In this document: positions 16,450 through 24,289 of the stretch, in pieces
Numbering within the stretch: position 1 is the stretch's first letter
How the letters are laid out: each line of letters begins with the position of its first letter
From: CAZPKH01 sp964587165
GTDB lineage: Bacteria; Bacteroidota; Bacteroidia; Bacteroidales; Muribaculaceae
Direction: 5' to 3'
Assembly (NCBI GenBank): GCA_964587165.1
Contig: CAZPKH010000006.1
Coordinates: 9,812-73,811, forward strand
DNA: 64,000 nt
Position numbers and translations under genes: made by a program
The notes under the pieces: model-generated
What the model was told of the DNA's origin: nothing
What the model saw: the letters and a program-made list of their open reading frames with translations, nothing else
The model's database searches: none

Positions 16450-18474
16450 ATGGACTGCAAGCTTATGGAGAGCGCTGCCGACAATATCCGCGTGTTGGCT
16501 GCCGCCATGGTCGAAAAAGCCAAATCCGGCCACCCCGGAGGAGCAATGGGTGGAGCCGACTTCATCAATGTGCTGTTTTCGCAATTTTTGGTGACCGACC
16601 CCGATGATCCGCGGTGGTTTGCGCGCGATCGTTTCTTCCTCGATCCCGGACACATGTCGCCGATGCTCTACAGCGTGCTGGCTCTCTCGGGTAAGTTTAC
16701 TCTCGACGAGCTGCAGCAGTTCCGTCAGTGGGGCAGTCCGACCCCCGGCCATCCGGAGCTCGACCCCGAGCGGGGCATTGAGAACACATCCGGCCCCTTA
16801 GGGCAGGGTCATGCCATGGCTGTAGGCGCCGCTATAGCCGAGCGTTTCATAGTGGCGCGTTTCGGCGAGGCATTTGCCCATAAAACCTACGCTTTCATAT
16901 CCGACGGCGGCGTGCAGGAGGAGATATCGCAGGGCGCAGGGCGCATAGCCGGGTATCTCGGACTGAGCAACCTGATCATGTTCTTCGATTCAAACAAGGT
17001 GCAGCTCTCCACGGATGTCGATGCCGTCGACCGCGAAGATTATGCAGCAAAATACCGTGCATGGGGGTGGCGTGTGCTTGAGTGCGACGGCACTTCGTGC
17101 ACCTCAATAGCAGAAGCCCTGACTGCCGCCCAGGCCGAGACAGAGCGGCCTACATTAATAATCGGGCATACGGTGATGGGGCGCGGAGCCGTGACTGCCG
17201 AGGGTGACAATTTCGAGGGGAAAACCTCGACTCACGGCCAGCCTCTGAGCAAGAGCGGCGCCGACTTTGCCGCTACAGTGCGCAATCTCGGCGGCGACCC
17301 CGACAATCTGTTTGTCGTGCGTCCCGAAGTTGAGAAGCTGTATGAAGACCGTGCCGCCGAGCTTCGCACCATAGTGGCGCAGCGACGCGCCGCCGAGCGT
17401 GCTTGGGCTGATGCTCATCCCGCTGAAGCTGCACAGCTGCGCGACTTTATCGACGGCAAGCTCCCCGATATAGATTACTCCGCGATAGTCCATAAAGCCA
17501 ACGTGGCTACCCGCACTGCCTCGGCCGATGTGCTCAAGGTGCTATCGGATAAGGTGAAGAACATGATTGTAAGCTCTGCCGACCTTGCAAACTCCGATAA
17601 GACCGAGGCCTTCCTGGCGCATACTCATGCGCTGACCCACGGCGACTTCACCGGTGCTTTCCTCCATGCCGGTGTGTCGGAGCTCACCATGGCCGCGCTG
17701 ATGAACGGTATCGTGCTTCACGGCGGTATGATTGCCGCGTGCGGCACATTCTTCGTATTCTCCGATTATATGAAGCCGGCCATGCGTATGTCGGCGCTTA
17801 TGCGTCTGCCGGTGAAATATATATTCACTCACGATGCTTTCCGCGTCGGCGAAGATGGCCCTACTCATCAGCCCGTGGAGCAGGAAGCGCAGATACGCCT
17901 GCTCGAAGATCTTCACAACTTCGACGGTCGCCCTTCGATGCTCGTGATCCGTCCTGCCGATGCCGCCGAGGCCACTATTGCATGGCAGATGGCGATGGAT
18001 AATAAATATACCCCCACGACGCTTATATTCACCCGTCAGGATGTCAACGACCTCCCCTCCGACGGCTCCCGTTTCGAGGATGCCAAAGGTATGCTCCGCG
18101 GTGGCTACGTAGTGGAGCGCACAGGCGATGTGCCTCGCATCACTCTCGTAGGCAACGGTTCTGAGGTGTCGCTTCTCTGTGATGTGGCTGCTCTGCTCGC
18201 TGCCGAGGGTATTGCCTCAAGCGTTGTGTCGGTTCCCTCTATCGGACTGTTCAACTCACAGGATGCCGACTATCGCCACAGTGTTATCCCGCAGGATATT
18301 CCGGCTTTCGGCCTCACTGCCGGGCTCCCCTCCACCCTCCGCTCCGTCATGCCTCCGTCGAGCTTCATCTACGGGCTTAACCACTTCGGAGCATCGGCCC
18401 CCTACAAGGTGCTCGATCAGAAATTCGGCTATACTCCCGAGAACATACTCGACTGTGTGAAGCGCTTCCTTTAA
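16450..18474 (+). CDS. tkt: Transketolase
   Basis: Thiamine-diphosphate enzyme of the non-oxidative pentose phosphate pathway. 674 residues in one chain. Start at 16450 (MDCKLMESAADNIRVLAA); earlier in-frame starts lie in the promoter. Motifs: KSGHPGGAMGGADF near the N-terminus, ISDGGVQEE (cofactor GDG-like loop), HDAFRVGEDGPTHQPVEQ in the pyrimidine-binding domain, and a C-terminal Rossmann-like domain. Transcribed alone: own promoter and a strong terminator after the stop. Confidence 0.97.
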   Translation: MDCKLMESAADNIRVLAAAMVEKAKSGHPGGAMGGADFINVLFSQFLVTDPDDPRWFARDRFFLDPGHMSPMLYSVLALSGKFTLDELQQFRQWGSPTPGHPELDPERGIENTSGPLGQGHAMAVGAAIAERFIVARFGEAFAHKTYAFISDGGVQEEISQGAGRIAGYLGLSNLIMFFDSNKVQLSTDVDAVDREDYAAKYRAWGWRVLECDGTSCTSIAEALTAAQAETERPTLIIGHTVMGRGAVTAEGDNFEGKTSTHGQPLSKSGADFAATVRNLGGDPDNLFVVRPEVEKLYEDRAAELRTIVAQRRAAERAWADAHPAEAAQLRDFIDGKLPDIDYSAIVHKANVATRTASADVLKVLSDKVKNMIVSSADLANSDKTEAFLAHTHALTHGDFTGAFLHAGVSELTMAALMNGIVLHGGMIAACGTFFVFSDYMKPAMRMSALMRLPVKYIFTHDAFRVGEDGPTHQPVEQEAQIRLLEDLHNFDGRPSMLVIRPADAAEATIAWQMAMDNKYTPTTLIFTRQDVNDLPSDGSRFEDAKGMLRGGYVVERTGDVPRITLVGNGSEVSLLCDVAALLAAEGIASSVVSVPSIGLFNSQDADYRHSVIPQDIPAFGLTAGLPSTLRSVMPPSSFIYGLNHFGASAPYKVLDQKFGYTPENILDCVKRFL

Positions 18475-18494
18475 GAGAAAATCTCTGTAAATAT

Positions 18495-18532
18495 AGTAAC
18501 CCGGCTCTGCGTTACAGTAGTGCCGGGTTACT
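18495..18532 (+). terminator. Terminator of tkt
   Basis: Perfect 11-bp stem AGTAACCCGGC / GCCGGGTTACT around a 16-nt loop, 20 bp after the stop, followed by a T/A-rich stretch. The remaining intergenic DNA to 18738 holds the promoter of the next gene and an AT-rich leader. Confidence 0.85.
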
Positions 18533-18612
18533 GTTATTAAGCGAAGGGGAGGGCAGGAGAGAATAATTAGGTTAATTTGTGTTAATTAAGTTGTTGGTTG
18601 AAAAAGAAGTAC

Positions 18613-18620
18613 TATTTTTG
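18613..18620 (+). promoter_or_regulatory. Promoter of the duplicated-module secreted protein
   Basis: TATTTTTG fits TAnnTTTG, with TTG-rich sequence (TTGTTGGTTG, 18591-18600) at the -33 position. It predicts a ~110-nt leader before the ATG at 18739. Confidence 0.6.
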
Positions 18621-18738
18621 CAGACGAAATTCGAGGGATTCCATTAGGTGTTTATGTAAATTCTTAATCTTTTGAAGATTCTCGAAATATATTGTAGAGC
18701 AAAATCTATTTTTTATACTTACCTTTTAATAAATCTTC

Positions 18739-20091
18739 ATGAAAAAATTTTACTTCCTTTTACTTGCCCTGCTGGTGCAGCTCACCGCAAGCGCACAGTA
18801 CGACGGCTGGTACCTTAAAGTACCCGGCGAATGGAACGGTTGGGACGGTTATAACGGCGTAGCTTTCAATGCCGACGGTACCGCTACCTTCACAGTCGAT
18901 CAGGCAACTTCGGGCCAGCAGTTCAAGCTATGCATATGGAACGGCTCTACAGACGAATGGTACGGCAATGGTCAGACCATCGAACTCAATACTCCCGTCG
19001 TTGTAAACGAGAACAGTGCCAACATGACCCTCGGAAGCGGTGTCTCCGGTCGGCTTGTGGTGAACTATAATGCCGCCACACAGACCATGACCCTCTCGAC
19101 CGACGGCTCCAACCCGAACCCCAACCCCGATCCTAACCCGAACCCCAATCCCGGCGGTCTGCCCGAGATACTCTATCTCGTGGGCAACATCAACGGCGAG
19201 CTTTGGGATATTGCCAATCCTATGGCAGCTGTGGGCAACAACGGCGTGTACGTATACGACGTGACAATCGACGATGCTTCAGAGGGTTACGGCTGGTTCT
19301 CGTTCATCACCCACACCGGTATGGACTGGGATAGCGAGGTGAACCTCTACGACCGCTACGGCTCCGAAGCCGACAATACTCCCATCGCCGACGGCGAAAC
19401 AGGCACAGTATATCTCTATGCAGCAGGTGTCAACGCATCGGCAGCCGGCTCGTGGATGATCGCTGCCGGTACTTATAAGATCACTGTCGACCTCAATGCC
19501 ATGACAATCACTGTCGGCGAGGGCAGCCCCAATCCTAACCCCAACCCGGATCCCAACCCCAATCCCGATCCGAACCCCGGCACATACCCCGCCACCCTCT
19601 ATCTGGTAGGTAATGTGAACGGCGAGCTCTGGGACATTGCAAACCCGATCCCTGCCGCAGGCAACAACGGCGAATACCTCTTCAACGTCACTATCGACGA
19701 CGCTTCAGAAGGCTACGGCTGGTTCTCGTTCATCACACACCCCGGAATGGACTGGGACAGCGAGGTGAACCTCTACGACCGCTACGGCTCAGAGGCCGAC
19801 GATACCCCCATCAGCGATGGTGAAACAGGCACTGTATACCTCTATGCAGCAGGTATCAACGCATCGGCTGCCGGCTCATGGAAGATCGCTGCCGGCACAT
19901 ATGCCATCACCGTGAACCTCCGCGATATGACCATCTCCGTAGGTTCGAGCAGCATCGACACTGTCAATGCAGCTTCTGCATCGGTAGCTCCCGTGTACTA
20001 CAACCTCCAGGGCGTTCAGGTGGCTGCTCCCACCACAGGCCTTTACATCATGGTGCGCGGTACAGAGGTATCGAAAGTATACGTTAAATAA
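18739..20091 (+). CDS. Secreted protein with duplicated SusE/SusF-like modules and C-terminal sorting-like tail
   Basis: 450 residues. Signal peptide MKKFYFLLLALLVQLTASA. First module (~20-115) is a small beta domain; then an Asn-Pro/Asp-Pro linker; a ~125-residue module starting LPEILYLVGNINGELWDIANP; a second linker; and an almost identical second copy. The WD-rich LYLVGN...WD pattern resembles the carbohydrate-binding modules of SusE/SusF outer-membrane starch-binding proteins. The last ~45 residues (YYNLQGVQV...GLYIMVRG...KVYVK) look like a C-terminal secretion/anchoring domain. Expressed alone. Carbohydrate binding is inference. Confidence 0.8.
   Translation: MKKFYFLLLALLVQLTASAQYDGWYLKVPGEWNGWDGYNGVAFNADGTATFTVDQATSGQQFKLCIWNGSTDEWYGNGQTIELNTPVVVNENSANMTLGSGVSGRLVVNYNAATQTMTLSTDGSNPNPNPDPNPNPNPGGLPEILYLVGNINGELWDIANPMAAVGNNGVYVYDVTIDDASEGYGWFSFITHTGMDWDSEVNLYDRYGSEADNTPIADGETGTVYLYAAGVNASAAGSWMIAAGTYKITVDLNAMTITVGEGSPNPNPNPDPNPNPDPNPGTYPATLYLVGNVNGELWDIANPIPAAGNNGEYLFNVTIDDASEGYGWFSFITHPGMDWDSEVNLYDRYGSEADDTPISDGETGTVYLYAAGINASAAGSWKIAAGTYAITVNLRDMTISVGSSSIDTVNAASASVAPVYYNLQGVQVAAPTTGLYIMVRGTEVSKVYVK
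19111..19152 (+). repeat. Asn-Pro/Asp-Pro linker repeat, copy 1
   Basis: Tandem hexamer-like units encoding alternating Asn-Pro and Asp-Pro dipeptides between modules; a flexible extended linker. Repeat units are multiples of six bases, so slippage keeps frame. Confidence 0.85.
19153..19950 (+). repeat. Tandem duplication of a ~125-residue module
   Basis: 19153-19530 and 19579-19950 encode nearly identical modules, with long stretches identical at DNA level (for example the segments encoding WDSEVNLYDRYGSEAD). The similarity points to a recent internal duplication or gene conversion. Confidence 0.85.
19531..19578 (+). repeat. Asn-Pro/Asp-Pro linker repeat, copy 2
   Basis: Second proline linker, same unit as copy 1 but slightly longer, joining the two duplicated modules. 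Confidence 0.85.
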
Positions 20092-20178
20092 TAACCTAAG
20101 ATAAACCGTAGGCTTAAACGCCACGGAAGCGGAGTTTAATCCCCGCACAGTAGATTCTTCATTCTAACGTTTGGTTGA

Positions 20179-20207
20179 CAATCCCCTGAAGTGATTTCAG
20201 GGGATTG
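20179..20207 (+). terminator. Terminator after the duplicated-module protein
   Basis: Perfect 12-bp stem CAATCCCCTGAA / TTCAGGGGATTG with a short loop, followed by GTTTATTTAT. The rest of 20092-20384 is AT-rich leader and promoter. Confidence 0.88.
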
Positions 20208-20315
20208 GTTTATTTATGGGAGTACCGTCGATTATAAGGTGTAGGCGATTATGTGTAAGTCCGGGTTTTTAGATAACATTTTTTCACTAAAATGAAGTGA
20301 AAATAGATGAAATGC

Positions 20316-20346
20316 TTGCACGCACAGATTGAATAACATATCTTTG
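20316..20346 (+). promoter_or_regulatory. Promoter of the 1141-residue secreted protein
   Basis: -33-like TTG at 20316-20318 and -7 TATCTTTG at 20339-20346, 20 bp apart, giving a short leader before the ATG at 20385. Confidence 0.6.
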
Positions 20347-20384
20347 TAGCTATTCTCAATTGTTTAACACACATTTTTCCGAGT

Positions 20385-23300
20385 ATGAAGAAAGTAACAA
20401 AGACATTTGCCGCCTGGGCAGTGGCGTTTGCAGCTATGGCGTCGCCTCCGGTAGAGGCTAAAGTGCTCCTGACCGATAGCTTTGACTATACGGCGGGCAA
20501 TCTTGCCGGACAAGGGAGTTGGGCAGCATACACCAATAATACGGCTATCCCCGTACAGGTGTCGTCGGCCGCCGGCCTGACTTTTGCCGGATATCAGGAT
20601 GAAGCTTCCGGCAAGACTATAAAACTGAATGAAAATCTGGTGAACAACGGCCAGCGTGTATGTATGCCGTTTGCCGAGCCTGTGACCGACGGCTCGTCGG
20701 TGTTCTACAGCTTTTTGGTGCGCGTAAACGGTTTCGCCGTGTCGAGCGATGCTGTCGGCACGCCGAAATCCATACTTTTGGGGGCATTGTCGACCAACAC
20801 CGCCGGCGCCATAAGTACCGGTCCGTATGCAGTGATCGATCTCGTCGCTCCCAAAGCCGGCGGCGACTACGGTATAGCCACAGCTTCGAGCACTTCGACC
20901 CCTACGCATATAGCCGACGGCACATTCGGCCGGACGATGCTGATAGTTGTCGAGACACCCTCGCTGTCGTCGGTCGGTCCGTGGAAGGTGTGGATCAACC
21001 CCACATCCGAGCAGACCGAACCGGCATACACTTCGACGGCTAATGCCGGCGGTACATCGCGAGGGCTGCATGGTATAGGTACATATTCGGGGTACAACAA
21101 GTATATCAGCTCCGATGTAGATGTCGACTGTCTCCGAGCCGCCACTACATGGAGCGAGCTTTTCACCCAGAATCAGGGCGGCGGAGGCGACGATCCGGTG
21201 ATACCCGGCGACTCTCCGAAAGTGACCACAAGCATCTCGTCGCTCGAATTTGCGCCGTTGCTGCAAGGTCAGTCCGCTCAGCAGGCTTTCACACTCTCGG
21301 CCGAAAATCTCACCGGGGCGCTCTCCCTCAGCTCCACGTCGTCGCACTTCGCCGTGTCGCCCTCTGTCATCAGCAAGGACGATGCAGAGGCTGGCGGAGC
21401 AGTCGTGACCGTCACTTTCAAGCCGACGGCAGGCGGATCGCTCAGCGGTGATATTCAGATCACGACCGACGGTATGGATACACCGGCCAAGGTGGCCGTC
21501 TCGGGCGTGGCGCAGGCTGTCACGGTGCCTATGAGCTATGCTATGGCATCAAACAATCTGTACGACGGCATATACAATGATTATGAATACCTGAGCCTTG
21601 AGTCGGCGCAGGCTGTAGTGACTTATGTGGATGAGCCCGGCAAGCGATTCTTCATTCAGGATCTTTCCGGCGCTCTTGAGGTGAAGTACGACTATTTTGA
21701 CGGAGCGTGCCCTGTGGCTCGCGGACAGAAAGTGCGTCGTTTCTACGCCATGGTCGAGGCCGGTGTGCTTCAGCTTGCGATGGATATAGATCCTTCGGCC
21801 ATCAGCCAGGGCACTGACCGCTCGGCCGCCGAGGTCACTCTCGCTGAGCTGCAGCGCGACCCTGAGTCATATTGGAATAAGGTGATCGTGGTGAAAGATC
21901 TGCAGTTTGCATCCGCCGGCTCGACATTTGCCGCCGGCTCTACGCAGGCATCTTCGGGCGACAAAAATATCAATGTCCGCCCCTTTAACGGTACCGATAT
22001 TGTCGGTACGGCCATCCCTGCTGTCGCTACCGTGACAGGTATCGCCGTGGCTAAGAACGGCACGACCATCTGGCCCCGTTCGTTGGCCGACCTCGACATA
22101 CCCGCCGCCGACGACCCGGCTCTCGAGGTTGAGGTACAGAATCTTGCCGCCGATATAGCCGCCTTCCCCATCGGTCAGGAGGCTACCGTGGCAAAATTCA
22201 TAGTCAAAGCCGATAACCTCCCCTCCGAGACTACGATATATATCGGCGGAACAAACCGCAACCAGTTCGCTCTCAGCACCTACTCAGTGCCGGCGGGCAG
22301 CGGCGAGTATGAGGTGGAGCTGATCTATGCTCCCACGGCCATAGGCACACATCGCGCCACAGTGGCGTTTGATGCAGTGCCCACTGTGCTATCGCAGTCG
22401 TACAACCTCACTTTCAAGGCCTATGATCCTGCCAACAAGCCCACTATCACCGCCCCGACTGCGGTGCGCGCATTTGAGGCAGCTCCCGGCCAGACCGACA
22501 CCGAGACCATCACCGTGGTGACCTCCGGTCTGATCGACTACACCGGCGGCTCGGCAGTGCTTTCCGACCAGAGCACTCCGGGGGCGTTCGTACTCTCGTC
22601 CACATCGCTTCCTTACAACTCTCAGCAGCAGTATACCATAACGTTCAAGCCCGCTGTGGCCGGCGACTATTCCGCTACTCTCACTCTCTCGGCTACCATG
22701 GCCGAGCCGGTGGTGATAGCTCTGAGCGGTACCTCGAAGGGCACCGTGGTAGATCCCGACCGTGAGGGTACCGACCTGGTGCTCGACGACTCCGCTCCGC
22801 TGAAGCAGCTCATCGAGCGTTTCGACGGTGTGACCCGCAACAAGCCGCTCCAACTCGACGGTTGGTGCAACGCCTCGGTGCAGGGCAACCGCGCATGGTG
22901 GGGATATGTGTTCAACAATCGCGATACCGACGGCGACAACTATGGCGAATCGTGCGCCAAGGTGACCGGTTATGTATGGCAGGGCACAGCCGATACCCCC
23001 TCTGAGATGGTGCTCGTCACTCCGGCTCTCGACTTTGCCAACGGCAACAGCAAGATAGCCACTTTCCGTGTGATGGGGCAGAACCTGCCGTCGGAGGGTG
23101 TATCCGACATACTTGAGGTCCTTTATATCGACCTGCTCGACGGTGCCGACGCTCCCTACATTCAGTCGCTCGACGGTCTCAACATACCCGCCACGGCTGA
23201 TGCCGCCGACAATTGGGTGGATTATGTGATAGACCTTGAGGATCTGGATCTGGCCGACGCATTCTTCCTCGGATTCCGCCTGAACACCAAGCTCGGTGCC

Positions 23301-23810
23301 AACTCGGCGCATGTGTACTATGTGGATGATGTGACATGGGGACGCACCGACGTGCCTCAGGTCAAAGCACCCGGCGTGGCCGGTCTTGAGCTTACCGCCG
23401 TATTGGGTCAGAGCGCCGAGTCGCATACATTCGACATCGTGGGCAAAAACCTCGGCGGCTCCATCACTGCTAAAGTGACAGGCGCAAATGCAAGCAAGTT
23501 TGCCGCTTCGACCACCACTCTCCCTGCTGAGGGCGGTCCGATCAGCGTGAAATTCTCGCCCGAGGACGAAGGCGACCACCTTGCTTATCTCGAACTCTCG
23601 GCCGACGGTGCTCCCACCCTCACAATTCCGATGGTAGGGCATACCACTACCGTAGGTATCGATTCGATCGACGCAGAAGCGCAGCCTGACACCGTGACGG
23701 TGATTACCCTGCAGGGCGTTGTGCTGATGTCGGAAGCTCCGGCTTCTGCCATCGAGACACTGGCTCCAGGGTTCTATATCATCAACGGTAAAGTGACCCG
23801 CATCAAATAA
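20385..23810 (+). CDS. Large secreted multidomain protein (choice-of-anchor / Ig-like domains)
   Basis: 1141 residues with an N-terminal signal peptide (cleavage near VEA-K). By eye: a jelly-roll-like N-terminal domain (~25-260); several ~100-residue Ig/ASH-type beta domains of the choice-of-anchor D kind with repeated PTAGG/FKPAVAGDYSATLTL motifs; an OB-fold-like segment (~385-570, YFDGACPVARGQKVRRFYAM); a choice-of-anchor J / cleaved-adhesin-like domain (~800-985, WWGYVFNNRDTDGD, YVDDVTWG); another Ig domain; and a C-terminal tail (LQGVVL...GFYIINGKVTRIK) like that of the preceding gene. Probably cell-surface; ligand unknown. Confidence 0.8.
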   Translation: MKKVTKTFAAWAVAFAAMASPPVEAKVLLTDSFDYTAGNLAGQGSWAAYTNNTAIPVQVSSAAGLTFAGYQDEASGKTIKLNENLVNNGQRVCMPFAEPVTDGSSVFYSFLVRVNGFAVSSDAVGTPKSILLGALSTNTAGAISTGPYAVIDLVAPKAGGDYGIATASSTSTPTHIADGTFGRTMLIVVETPSLSSVGPWKVWINPTSEQTEPAYTSTANAGGTSRGLHGIGTYSGYNKYISSDVDVDCLRAATTWSELFTQNQGGGGDDPVIPGDSPKVTTSISSLEFAPLLQGQSAQQAFTLSAENLTGALSLSSTSSHFAVSPSVISKDDAEAGGAVVTVTFKPTAGGSLSGDIQITTDGMDTPAKVAVSGVAQAVTVPMSYAMASNNLYDGIYNDYEYLSLESAQAVVTYVDEPGKRFFIQDLSGALEVKYDYFDGACPVARGQKVRRFYAMVEAGVLQLAMDIDPSAISQGTDRSAAEVTLAELQRDPESYWNKVIVVKDLQFASAGSTFAAGSTQASSGDKNINVRPFNGTDIVGTAIPAVATVTGIAVAKNGTTIWPRSLADLDIPAADDPALEVEVQNLAADIAAFPIGQEATVAKFIVKADNLPSETTIYIGGTNRNQFALSTYSVPAGSGEYEVELIYAPTAIGTHRATVAFDAVPTVLSQSYNLTFKAYDPANKPTITAPTAVRAFEAAPGQTDTETITVVTSGLIDYTGGSAVLSDQSTPGAFVLSSTSLPYNSQQQYTITFKPAVAGDYSATLTLSATMAEPVVIALSGTSKGTVVDPDREGTDLVLDDSAPLKQLIERFDGVTRNKPLQLDGWCNASVQGNRAWWGYVFNNRDTDGDNYGESCAKVTGYVWQGTADTPSEMVLVTPALDFANGNSKIATFRVMGQNLPSEGVSDILEVLYIDLLDGADAPYIQSLDGLNIPATADAADNWVDYVIDLEDLDLADAFFLGFRLNTKLGANSAHVYYVDDVTWGRTDVPQVKAPGVAGLELTAVLGQSAESHTFDIVGKNLGGSITAKVTGANASKFAASTTTLPAEGGPISVKFSPEDEGDHLAYLELSADGAPTLTIPMVGHTTTVGIDSIDAEAQPDTVTVITLQGVVLMSEAPASAIETLAPGFYIINGKVTRIK

Positions 23811-23822
23811 TCCTTCCGGACC

Positions 23823-24174
23823 TAAGAGCCTGTCTCACAAGAAATGTTAAATTCTGAGTCGCATATTTTGAGCCTTATTATTTTCTTGAACTAAGGAGCG
23901 TAGCCTCTCTACGTGACTGAGAGAAAGGGAATAAGAAGGCCAAAAGATGCGAGCAGAACTGTTTATTTCTTGCTTTCAGGTGAGGTTAATAGTTAATACA
24001 TTTTATGTTTTTGCCTATTCCACTTGGGAAATTACCTCTGCCTCGGTCTCTCTTTGGTCTATTGCTGCCGAGTTCTGCGGTCGTGTACATCCGGTACACT
24101 CCCTTATCACTCACCACAATAGCCTAAAAGATAGACCGCTCAGAATTTAACATTTCTTGTGAGACAGGCTCTTA
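23823..24174. mobile_element. MITE-like non-autonomous element with 36-bp perfect terminal inverted repeats
   Basis: Ends are perfect 36-bp inverted repeats (23823-23858 and 24139-24174), beginning TAAGAGCCTGTCTCACAAGA. If the element starts at GAGCC, TAA flanks it on both sides, as in target duplications of IS5-group elements. Inside the left end is a long imperfect hairpin (~23853-23961) whose tip carries the GGAGCGTAG/CTACGTGACTGA motif also found at 62.3-62.5 kb. A 67-codon open frame (23947-24150) has no recognisable transposase motif. Inserted between a gene and its terminator. Confidence 0.75.
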
Positions 24175-24178
24175 ACGA

Positions 24179-24210
24179 ATGGCGGTGTGCTGAAAGCGGC
24201 GCACCGCCAT
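24179..24210 (+). terminator. Terminator hairpin before purL
   Basis: ATGGCGGTGTGC / GCGCACCGCCAT, 12 pairs including one G-U, followed by TTTTAT. Probably the original terminator of the 1141-residue gene, now separated from it by the MITE. Confidence 0.8.
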
Positions 24211-24249
24211 TTTTATATGCGGCGGCACGGCGGGGTGCAAAAAAAATCG

Positions 24250-24257
24250 TAAATTTG
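24250..24257 (+). promoter_or_regulatory. -7 box of purL
   Basis: TAAATTTG, 32 bp upstream of the purL ATG. No convincing -33 TTTG. Confidence 0.5.
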
Positions 24258-24289
24258 CACCATAATATATCACGTATCACACCGACATT

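Noticed and set aside
19111..19578. Regular repeats considered as a CRISPR array
   Set aside because: Repeats are in-frame Asn-Pro/Asp-Pro linkers of a secreted protein; no spacers or cas genes.
22389..23642. 417-codon minus-strand open frame
   Set aside because: Antisense shadow inside the 1141-residue secreted protein gene.
23947..24150. 67-codon open frame inside the MITE as a transposase
   Set aside because: No DDE or other transposase motif and far too short.
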